Source: Candidatus Parcubacteria bacterium (GTDB lineage Bacteria > Patescibacteriota > Saccharimonadia > Saccharimonadales > Saccharimonadaceae). From it: DNA of 8,062 nucleotides. Positions within the stretch are counted from its first letter, which is position 1. Each line of letters opens with the position of its first letter. Shown in pieces: positions 1-5,028 of the stretch. The stretch spans positions 1 to 8,062 of the forward strand of contig JAEYUN010000026.1 of the NCBI GenBank assembly GCA_023432475.1. The letters are read 5' to 3'. Below the pieces are notes generated by a model. That model ran no database searches. It worked only from the letters and a program-made list of their open reading frames with translations, and was not told where the DNA came from. The position numbers and the translations under genes were made by a program.

Positions 1-105
1 GAGTGTATCGGGCAGTTTAAAAAATAACCCTTCCGAGGGCTCGACAACATCTTGGCTAATATACCCCCCGCTAGCCTGCTGCAATCTTCGTGCAAATCTG
101 CTCAC
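1..105 (-). CDS. N-terminal fragment of an unidentified protein (runs off left edge)
   Basis: A reading frame opens with GTG at 105-103 and stays open for 35 codons to the window edge. The residues begin MSRFARRLQQ and continue with a mixed polar/hydrophobic sequence containing GGYISQDVVEPSEG. I recognise no family. Support for its being real: a GAGG Shine-Dalgarno-like element at 113-110, four bases before the GTG, and a promoter with a perfect TTGACA box just upstream (142-170). A TGA lies directly before the GTG in the same frame, so this is the earliest possible start. It follows the phage-like gene on the same strand but has its own promoter, so the two need not be functionally linked. 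A 35-codon open run can occur by chance. The GTG start and the missing remainder limit confidence. Confidence 0.5.
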   Translation of the reverse strand, partial: MSRFARRLQQASGGYISQDVVEPSEGLFFKLPDTL

Positions 106-141
106 TCAACCTCGCTTCACGCCATAAAGCTTATTCCTACA

Positions 142-170
142 ATACTAAGTGTATCGGCATGTAGTGTCAA
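142..170 (-). promoter_or_regulatory. Sigma70-type promoter driving the gene at the left edge
   Basis: On the minus strand the -35 box is TTGACA (170-165, 6/6) and the -10 box is TAGTAT (147-142, 4/6), with a 17-bp spacer. Transcription would start near 135, leaving a leader of about 30 nt before the GTG at 105. It lies between the stop of the phage-like gene (181) and the next start, where a promoter is expected. Confidence 0.55.
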
Positions 171-180
171 TGATATAAAA

Positions 181-1548
181 TTACTTTTCCAACGGAATGA
201 GGAAAGTATTACAGTAATGGTCGGATGTGTTGACCCAGGTATTACCTACGGCGGCGTTGTCTGCCCAACTAGTCGAAACACCAAGAGCAAACCCGGTCCG
301 ATAACCACTTGCGCCCGGTAGTTGTTGCGATAAAATCGTCATACCCGACGGCGGCGTTAGGCTGGCCGCAGCCGAGGTGGCCCGGCAAAGAGCTATGATA
401 TGCAGCGGTACTATACCGCTAGCTGGTGTAAAGGCTGGAACGGTAATATTGTTCGATCCGGTCGCTTGGTTAGTAGTTGCAACTCCGGCGGTATAAACAG
501 TATCAATATTCGCAATATCCCAGACAGCCAAATGGCAGGGCACATTAGACGTGCTGTTAACCGTAACTGTCGAGCCTGCATCTCCAGGTCCGGCAACTTT
601 AGACCAAATTTGCGTAGTTAGCCCAGTTCGCTGACCAGTAATAACCGGTGTCCATCCGACCGACTCCGGACCACTTAGGGTGGGCGACCCGCTAATCCAA
701 GAGGCCGCCAGCAACAACAAATCTCCCATCTCGGCCATAGCTGGCACTATAATGCCCCTACTAGTCACGTTTGACGTCGTCTGGGAATAGACAGCTGCGC
801 GGAAAGCTGGTTCAGTCCCAATACTCGGAGGTGAATCGCCGTCGGCCCAAACTTCTGCAGTCTGTACTCTAGTCTTGTTACTACCCCCATAGTAAGGCTC
901 CCAACAAGCCCACCGCTCACCTTCGTAAAGCGCAATGCGCGCATCGTCCCACGTATAAGGAGTACCGCCGTCTATAACAACCTCGCCGTGGCCTTCGGAA
1001 ATATATACATCTATCGTATGGTCGCTATTCACAGACAACGCCGGGCTAATGGTACGACTCGCTACCAAAACAACATCATCGAGGCTCTCAGTGGTACGTA
1101 CATACCACTGAACTAAATTATTCAAAACAGTAACGTGGCACGATGTCCTGCGGCCGTGTCCAGACGCTACAAGTCCGCCATCGGCCCAAGTAGCCAGACA
1201 TAAAGTGCCAGATCCACCACCGCCCACCGTGCCACCGAGATTACTAAAACGCCACCGCGCCCCAATATGAGTAATCGGTTCGAGCCCTGAATAACACTCT
1301 AGGTATGACGCTGAATCCGAAGTTGAATCAAAACGTCCGTCCTGAATACTACCGGCAGCCCCAAACGTCCCCCAGACCTGGCCTGTCTCGAGAGCGGTTG
1401 GCAAGTTACCATTTGAAACATCAGCAAACGTATCATATACGGGCCAGACCGAAGAAACGATTGGCCATACTTTCTTTTCGCCATAATACACCTTACCGGC
1501 AGGTAGGTCGCCTAAATAAAGAGATGGAGCACTTGATAAATTAGGCAT
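181..1548 (-). CDS. Phage-tail-like / LamG-like structural or adhesin protein
   Basis: A 455-residue protein of unknown exact function. Seen: residues 10-30 carry the pattern LYLGD...YYGEKKVWP, which resembles the short 'YLGxxKVWP' element common at the start of phage tail and minor structural proteins. Residues about 40-235 are beta-rich, with a Gly-rich loop (104-114) and many Trp/Tyr/Thr, in the style of a concanavalin/LamG jelly roll. Residues about 250-455 resemble a repeatedly seen phage-associated domain, with MGDLLLLAASW near 274-284, a GW at 298-299 and a PPSGMT at 399-404. There is no signal peptide or membrane helix. The start could be TTG at 1551 or ATG at 1548; I chose ATG, with AAGAG five bases upstream as a weak ribosome site. 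No portal, capsid, terminase or lysis gene is nearby, so it is either a prophage remnant or a domesticated carbohydrate-binding/adhesin gene. Domain names rest on pattern resemblance, not on a search. Confidence 0.85.
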   Translation of the reverse strand: MPNLSSAPSLYLGDLPAGKVYYGEKKVWPIVSSVWPVYDTFADVSNGNLPTALETGQVWGTFGAAGSIQDGRFDSTSDSASYLECYSGLEPITHIGARWRFSNLGGTVGGGGSGTLCLATWADGGLVASGHGRRTSCHVTVLNNLVQWYVRTTESLDDVVLVASRTISPALSVNSDHTIDVYISEGHGEVVIDGGTPYTWDDARIALYEGERWACWEPYYGGSNKTRVQTAEVWADGDSPPSIGTEPAFRAAVYSQTTSNVTSRGIIVPAMAEMGDLLLLAASWISGSPTLSGPESVGWTPVITGQRTGLTTQIWSKVAGPGDAGSTVTVNSTSNVPCHLAVWDIANIDTVYTAGVATTNQATGSNNITVPAFTPASGIVPLHIIALCRATSAAASLTPPSGMTILSQQLPGASGYRTGFALGVSTSWADNAAVGNTWVNTSDHYCNTFLIPLEK

Positions 1549-1558
1549 CAACGCTCTT

Positions 1559-1588
1559 ATGGTAACCTTTTCATGCGGCTCTCGTCAA
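1559..1588 (-). promoter_or_regulatory. Promoter of the phage-tail-like gene
   Basis: On the minus strand, TTGACG (1588-1583, 5/6) is followed after 18 bp by TACCAT (1564-1559, 4/6). Predicted initiation is near 1552, only about 4 nt before the ATG at 1548 and almost on the TTG at 1551. The mRNA would be essentially leaderless. Confidence 0.45.
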
Positions 1589-1593
1589 GAACA

Positions 1594-1619
1594 TTGTCTA
1601 TGCACCTACGTGCTACACT
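1594..1619 (+). promoter_or_regulatory. Extended -10 promoter of enolase
   Basis: TGCTACACT at 1611-1619 is an extended -10 (TG, one base, then TACACT, 4/6). A possible -35 TTGTCT at 1594-1599 is only 14 bp away, too close to be canonical, so the extended -10 probably carries the activity. Expected initiation at about 1626-1627 coincides with the enolase ATG at 1627. No Shine-Dalgarno sequence lies between the box and the ATG, in line with a leaderless transcript. Confidence 0.45.
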
Positions 1620-1626
1620 AATATGT

Positions 1627-2901
1627 ATGGCACATACCATTTCTTCTATCACAGCAAGGCAAATATTAGACAGCCGCGGCAACCCGACTATCGAGGCAGA
1701 CGTTGTCCTCGAAAGTGGCGTCATGGGCCGAGCAGCCGTTCCTTCTGGTGCAAGCACCGGTTCAGGCGAAGCGCTCGAACTGCGTGACGGCGAGGCTGCT
1801 TTCGGTGGCAAAGGCGTCAACAAAGCCATTAATAATGTGAAAGCCGTTATCGCACCAGAACTAGTTGGCAAGGATGCATCCGACCAACGCGGTCTTGACC
1901 AAGCGATGTTAGAACTCGACGGTACCGACAATAAAAGTAAGCTTGGTGCTAATGCTACCTTGGCCGTGTCATTGGCCGCCGCCAAAGCTGTCGCTAGCGC
2001 CAAAGATATCCCGCTTTGGAAATACGTGGCGGAGTTCACAGGCACCACCACTCCAAACTTGCCGCTGCCAATGATGAATATCGAAAACGGCGGTGCTCAC
2101 GCTGGTTTTGCGACCGACATCCAGGAATATATGATAATCTGCCGCGGCGCCACCGACTTTAATCACGCAATTCAAATGGGCTCGGAAGTATTTCATGCTC
2201 TCGCCAAAGTCCTGAAAGAACGCGGCTATCCTACAACCGTCGGCGACGAGGGTGGCTTTGCCCCTCTAGTTAAAACCGGCAACCGCGAACCACTCGAGAT
2301 GATCTCGCAAGCCGTTGAAAATGCCGGCTATAAACTGGGCGAAGACGTCGTGCTCGCGCTCGATGTCGCCGCCAGTGAATTTTATAGTGATGGTATTTAT
2401 GACCTGAGGCGTGAAGGCCAAAAGTTCTCAAGTGAACAAATGGTTGACTGGTTAGAAAATCTGGCCCGAGAATTCCCTATCGTTAGTATCGAAGACGGCC
2501 TGGCCGAGAGCGACTGGGACGGCTGGAAGCTACTCCAAAGCAAAATAGGCAACCGTATTCAGCTTGTTGGCGACGACCTGCTCGTTACCAACACCAAACT
2601 GCTGCAGCGCGCTATCGACGAGCGGGCCGCTAACGCTATCCTTATCAAACCAAACCAAATTGGTTCACTTAGCGAAACTGTAGACGCTGTCAAGATGGCC
2701 CAAGCAACTGGCTGGAAGACTGTTATGAGCCATCGCTCGGGCGAAACCGAAGATGTTACTATATCGGACCTAGCTGTCGGTCTAGCCTGTGGTCAAATCA
2801 AAACCGGTTCCCTGTCACGCACCGACCGCGTCGCCAAGTATAATGAACTTCTGCGTATTGCAGAATTTGATAACTCACTACAGCTCAATAAGTCTCTGTA
2901 A
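1627..2901 (+). CDS. eno: Enolase (phosphopyruvate hydratase)
   Basis: Cytoplasmic glycolytic enzyme converting 2-phosphoglycerate to phosphoenolpyruvate; 424 residues, close to the usual 420-435. The start is ATG 1627, giving MAHTISSITARQILDSRGNPT, the standard enolase N terminus. In-frame ATGs at 1573 and 1600 would add residues unlike the family and sit in the promoter zone. The substrate loop SGAST is at 40-44, the substrate-contacting His in GGAHA is H158, and E167 lies in IQEYM. Catalytic acid E208 is in GDEGG. Mg2+ ligands are D246, E289 (SIEDG) and D316 (GDD). Catalytic base K341 is in LIKPNQIGS, HRSGETED spans 369-376, and K392 lies in GQIKTGS. All key residues are intact. It stands alone, diverging from the phage-like gene and converging on the peptidoglycan-binding gene, with its own promoter and a downstream hairpin. 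Identification is essentially certain. Confidence 0.98.
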   Translation: MAHTISSITARQILDSRGNPTIEADVVLESGVMGRAAVPSGASTGSGEALELRDGEAAFGGKGVNKAINNVKAVIAPELVGKDASDQRGLDQAMLELDGTDNKSKLGANATLAVSLAAAKAVASAKDIPLWKYVAEFTGTTTPNLPLPMMNIENGGAHAGFATDIQEYMIICRGATDFNHAIQMGSEVFHALAKVLKERGYPTTVGDEGGFAPLVKTGNREPLEMISQAVENAGYKLGEDVVLALDVAASEFYSDGIYDLRREGQKFSSEQMVDWLENLAREFPIVSIEDGLAESDWDGWKLLQSKIGNRIQLVGDDLLVTNTKLLQRAIDERAANAILIKPNQIGSLSETVDAVKMAQATGWKTVMSHRSGETEDVTISDLAVGLACGQIKTGSLSRTDRVAKYNELLRIAEFDNSLQLNKSL

Positions 2902-2921
2902 AAAAGATGCAACAAACTAAA

Positions 2922-2943
2922 TCCCACCTTCTTTACGGTGGGA
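2922..2943. terminator. Bidirectional hairpin terminator between convergent genes
   Basis: TCCCACC (2922-2928) pairs with GGTGGGA (2937-2943) in a 7-bp stem with an 8-nt loop. It lies 20 nt after the enolase stop and 24 nt after the stop of the opposing gene. The plus-strand tail (GTTATAAGG) is a poor U-tract. The minus-strand tail (TTTAGTTTG, then TTTTTT further on) is better, so termination is probably stronger for the peptidoglycan-binding gene. Confidence 0.65.
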
Positions 2944-2967
2944 GTTATAAGGATTCTTAGTGGTCAG

Positions 2968-3489
2968 CTATCGAACTTGAACTACTATGTTTCTCATGTT
3001 ACAACCAGCGGCTTTTGCTGCGTTATAAGCAGCTTGTGATGAAAATACTCCGTAGCTGCCGCTAGAAGTGGAATAACCCTTATGTGTATCACACAGTAGA
3101 CCCCATGTTTTTTTGCCGACAATCCCATCTGCTGTTATACCGAATGTTTTTTGAAATGTCTTAACCTTGGTCGTTGTCTTCGCACCAAATGCCCCATCAA
3201 TGGATATATCAGCTGTACGGCTATCGTGATAATTCACCAATGTCTGTATATATTTCACGCAGTTACCCTTAGAACCTTGTCTAAAAGTTTGATTATTACA
3301 ACTAGCTGCAAACAATTGCCCGTCTTGCAAGTCATTGTAAAGCCAGAAACCGCCCGCTCCCAGCACAACGACGGCTGCAACAGCTATTAACTTTTTTTGG
3401 AGTGAGCTCAAAGAAAATTTACCTTTTGAGGCAACAATTTTAGAACCAGCTTTACTGGTTGATGTAGTATTTTTCTTGGCCGTAGCCAT
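2968..3489 (-). CDS. Membrane-anchored peptidoglycan-binding protein (PG_binding_1-like)
   Basis: 173 residues in three parts. Residues 1-33 are a Lys/Ser/Thr-rich cytoplasmic tail. Residues about 34-52 form one hydrophobic helix (LIAVAAVVVLGAGGFWLY). Residues about 69-133 are the peptidoglycan-binding domain, with QGSKGNCVKYIQTLV, the ISIDGAFGAKT turn, VKTFQKTFGI and TADGIVGKKTWGLL. The remaining 40 residues are Ser/Ala-rich and unassigned. The topology suggests N-in with the binding domain outside, tethered to the wall; no catalytic domain is present. Four cysteines (64, 77, 133, 163) all lie outside the membrane and could form two disulfides. ATG 3489 is well supported by AAAGGA six bases upstream. 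The gene is on the same strand as the methyltransferase, 74 bp downstream of it, but has a plausible promoter of its own. The wall-binding role is inferred from the domain; partner and exact function are unknown. Confidence 0.88.
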   Translation of the reverse strand: MATAKKNTTSTSKAGSKIVASKGKFSLSSLQKKLIAVAAVVVLGAGGFWLYNDLQDGQLFAASCNNQTFRQGSKGNCVKYIQTLVNYHDSRTADISIDGAFGAKTTTKVKTFQKTFGITADGIVGKKTWGLLCDTHKGYSTSSGSYGVFSSQAAYNAAKAAGCNMRNIVVQVR

Positions 3490-3495
3490 GGTTTT

Positions 3496-3501
3496 TCCTT
3501 T
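3496..3501 (-). promoter_or_regulatory. Shine-Dalgarno of the peptidoglycan-binding gene
   Basis: AAAGGA on the minus strand, six bases before ATG 3489, fixes the start. It shows that Shine-Dalgarno initiation is used here, in contrast to enolase and the 4431 gene, which lack such a site. Confidence 0.7.
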
Positions 3502-3521
3502 GTTTAGTGGTATATGAAGTG

Positions 3522-3550
3522 ATGATAGTTTATTTATTTTAAAAACACAA
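3522..3550 (-). promoter_or_regulatory. Candidate promoter of the peptidoglycan-binding gene
   Basis: On the minus strand, TTGTGT (3550-3545, 3/6) and TATCAT (3527-3522, 5/6) are separated by 17 bp in a very AT-rich stretch. Initiation near 3515 would leave a 25-nt leader containing the Shine-Dalgarno site. An alternative -10 is TATACC, slightly downstream. I see no GC-rich terminator after the methyltransferase (3490-3563), so readthrough from that gene is also possible. Confidence 0.4.
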
Positions 3551-3563
3551 GCATTTATTATTT

Positions 3564-4196
3564 TTACTGCTTAATAAAGACGCCGTAGGCAGCTTTGCCG
3601 ATAGCATAGTTCTCGTTGACATCAGCTCTTTTAAGCGGCGCCGGTTCAAAACCAGCCCCTTTTAACATTTTAGCTATATCTTCTAGCTTGAGAGTGACGG
3701 GATGAGCCGTATTAGTCGGCGTATCTATCCAGTCAAAGAAATGAAACTTTCCGCCCGCCTGCAAGGCTCGGTAGATATTACTAAATATCTTCTGCGGATC
3801 TTCGGTGTGTTGCAGCACGTTGTACATCAGGACTGTGCCGTAGTGATTGGGCTTAAGATCGTCTAAATCTTCACCGCGTTGACGCAGGTAGGTCACGCCA
3901 GCTTCGTGGTAGCGCATTAGTGTCCACATCGGATAACCACACGGGTCGGCTACCGTCAGCTCGGCCGGCTGGCGCTTGGCACGCAGTAGCAGCGAGACTG
4001 GTCCGCCACCAACGTCGAGCGCCGGTTGACCCCGGAAGTCGAGGTTGTAAGGCGAATTGCCGTCATGGAAAAACTCGAGGCCTAAGTACTTGGCATAGGT
4101 CAACTGCTTTAGCTCTTCGCCCAGTGTATTGCCGCAGTCGCCCCAAAACCCGGCTTCTTCGGCTTGGGCTTCCGCCCAAGTATGTTCATGACTCAT
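3564..4196 (-). CDS. Class I SAM-dependent methyltransferase
   Basis: 210-residue soluble protein. Seen: motif I, ALDVGGGPVSLLL, at 59-71 binds S-adenosylmethionine. An acidic position at the end of strand beta2 (VADP, D84) would contact the ribose. YNVLQHTEDP at 125-134 matches the motif IV region and its following helix in the Methyltransf_11/23 type. LQAGGKFHFFDW at 145-156 is the post-motif strand, and the C-terminal LEDIAKMLKGAGFE is typical of this fold. The N-terminal 50 residues (Trp/Glu-rich, HTWAEAQAEEAGFWGD) resemble the lead-in seen in methyltransferases associated with polysaccharide or glycan genes, but the substrate cannot be told from sequence. ATG 4196 has GAAGGG five bases upstream and a TATAAT box at 4228-4223. 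It may be co-transcribed with the peptidoglycan-binding gene 74 bp downstream. Fold assignment is strong; substrate unknown. Confidence 0.88.
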   Translation of the reverse strand: MSHEHTWAEAQAEEAGFWGDCGNTLGEELKQLTYAKYLGLEFFHDGNSPYNLDFRGQPALDVGGGPVSLLLRAKRQPAELTVADPCGYPMWTLMRYHEAGVTYLRQRGEDLDDLKPNHYGTVLMYNVLQHTEDPQKIFSNIYRALQAGGKFHFFDWIDTPTNTAHPVTLKLEDIAKMLKGAGFEPAPLKRADVNENYAIGKAAYGVFIKQ

Positions 4197-4201
4197 CTTA
4201 A

Positions 4202-4228
4202 CCCTTCTTTCGTATTCATAATATTATA
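4202..4228 (-). promoter_or_regulatory. -10 box and Shine-Dalgarno of the methyltransferase
   Basis: On the minus strand a perfect TATAAT (4228-4223) lies about 20 nt before a GAAGGG ribosome site (4207-4202), itself five bases before ATG 4196. I found no good -35 at 16-18 bp. The sequence ATTATAAT is self-complementary, so a TATAAT also reads on the plus strand (4225-4230). Confidence 0.5.
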
Positions 4229-4255
4229 ATGCAAAGCTCCATTAAAAACCGTTAA

Positions 4256-4285
4256 AGCCCGGATTTCCAAATGGAAACACGGGCT
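4256..4285 (-). terminator. Two-part hairpin in the divergent intergenic region
   Basis: AGCCCG (4256-4261) pairs with CGGGCT (4280-4285). Inside it, after a 2x2 internal loop, TTTCC (4264-4268) pairs with GGAAA (4273-4277) around an AAAT loop. Read on the minus strand it is followed by TTTAACGGTTTTT, a broken U-tract, so it could terminate minus-strand transcription entering from the right and insulate the methyltransferase promoter. No minus-strand gene precedes it, so it could equally be a protein-binding or RNA leader structure. Confidence 0.35.
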
Positions 4286-4418
4286 CAAGTGTTGTGGTGA
4301 TAAAGCGATTGCGATTTTATAGGTGTTTTTGTTTTCGCTAAGGCGCTTATGACTTTAACTCTACTACCATTGACCCATAAGTACAAGCGTTTTTCATATA
4401 AAATACAACATTTTAAGT

Positions 4419-4424
4419 TACAAT
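4419..4424 (+). promoter_or_regulatory. -10 box placed for a leaderless transcript
   Basis: TACAAT (5/6) ends seven bases before the ATG at 4431, so initiation is expected on or next to the start codon. No Shine-Dalgarno precedes the ATG. A TTGACC -35-like box at 4370-4375 is too far away (43 bp) to pair with it. Confidence 0.4.
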
Positions 4425-4430
4425 ATACTC

Positions 4431-4931
4431 ATGAATAAATCTTTAAAAAGCATTTTTCCAGTAGCGGTTACACCCCCCAAATTAGTTAAACCAGCCGGGC
4501 TATGGCTTGGGCGCATATTGGCCATAATTAGTGGCGGCTTTGCTCTGCTGCATTTGGCCCGCATCGATGCTTTAGTGCCAGTGCTTGATAAAACAATCCC
4601 CGGCAGCGCAAACTGGGCGGGCTTGGTTGCAATTATCATTGTGATGGCTGAATTATTTGCTGTTCCCTTCTTGCTGCGTTTTAGACTCAGCACTATGGCT
4701 CATATCGTCAGTGGGTTTATGGCTATACTAGCTCCGCTGCTCTGGACTATGATAGCGCTTTGGGCTTATGACAGCAGTGCATCGATTGGCCAATTTAGCG
4801 CTTTTATCTCTACGCCTACCTCCATCTGGCTAATCCTGCTTAACTTGGCCTGGCTTAGTTTCGCTTTCTATACACTGTGGTCGCTTGGGTATAACCGTCT
4901 AAAAGTCCCCCGGCTTCTCGGTAACGCTTGA
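4431..4931 (+). CDS. Small four-helix membrane protein, unknown function
   Basis: 166 residues with four predicted membrane helices at about 22-43, 61-82, 88-112 and 130-153. A Pro/Lys-containing N-terminal tail and a basic C terminus (YNRLKVPRLLGNA) both probably face the cytoplasm. An Arg in helix 1 (R28) and a Glu in helix 2 (E74, in MAELFAVPFLLR) loosely recall the DoxX/MauE group of small membrane proteins, but the match is too weak to name. No enzyme motif is visible. ATG 4431 is the first start in the frame and follows a -10-like box directly. The gene ends in TGA, the best evidence here for the standard genetic code. The ATPase gene begins 97 bp downstream on the same strand with no terminator seen between, so co-transcription is possible. 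Coding status is supported by coherent helix spacing and by continuous membrane-type composition. Confidence 0.8.
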   Translation: MNKSLKSIFPVAVTPPKLVKPAGLWLGRILAIISGGFALLHLARIDALVPVLDKTIPGSANWAGLVAIIIVMAELFAVPFLLRFRLSTMAHIVSGFMAILAPLLWTMIALWAYDSSASIGQFSAFISTPTSIWLILLNLAWLSFAFYTLWSLGYNRLKVPRLLGNA

Positions 4932-4966
4932 TAATACCTGGCAGGTTAACAAAAACTCTCACCAAA

Positions 4967-4973
4967 AGAAAGG
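4967..4973 (+). promoter_or_regulatory. Shine-Dalgarno-like AGAAAGG without a standard start codon after it
   Basis: A purine-rich element lies 55 bp before the ATPase ATG. No ATG, GTG or TTG follows within 5-12 nt in any frame. In the ATPase frame, a CTG (4975) is too close and an ATA (4981) sits at the right distance. The frame is open through this region, so the element may mark a non-standard upstream start of the ATPase. Confidence 0.25.
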
Positions 4974-5028
4974 TCTGTCTATAAACACCCCTACATCCCC
5001 CGTTTACTCACGTAGCCACCGTGCAATT

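Noticed and set aside
2..157. 10-bp direct repeat AGTGTATCGG at 2-11 and 148-157
   Set aside because: Only two copies, one in a coding frame and one in a promoter spacer; expected by chance at this length and not a phage attachment site on this evidence.
52..321. Plus-strand open frame of 89 codons
   Set aside because: It starts with TTG, has no ribosome site, no recognisable composition, and runs antisense across the end of the better supported minus-strand gene.
1573..1626. Upstream in-frame ATGs (1573, 1600) as the enolase start
   Set aside because: The added residues do not resemble enolase N termini, no Shine-Dalgarno precedes them, and the segment holds the promoter.
1557..2051. 164-codon minus-strand open frame over the enolase N-terminal half
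   Set aside because: It is antisense to conserved enolase codons, and its Ser/Ala/Leu-rich translation is typical of a shadow frame.
2101..2140. Unusual residues HAGFATD before IQEYM in enolase
   Set aside because: They differ from E. coli (HADNNVD), but this loop varies across the family and yeast also has HAG here. All catalytic residues are intact.
4929..4931. TGA as a possible recoded codon (as in UGA=Gly CPR lineages)
   Set aside because: TGA gives a sensible end after a complete four-helix protein, and no gene here needs TGA read through.
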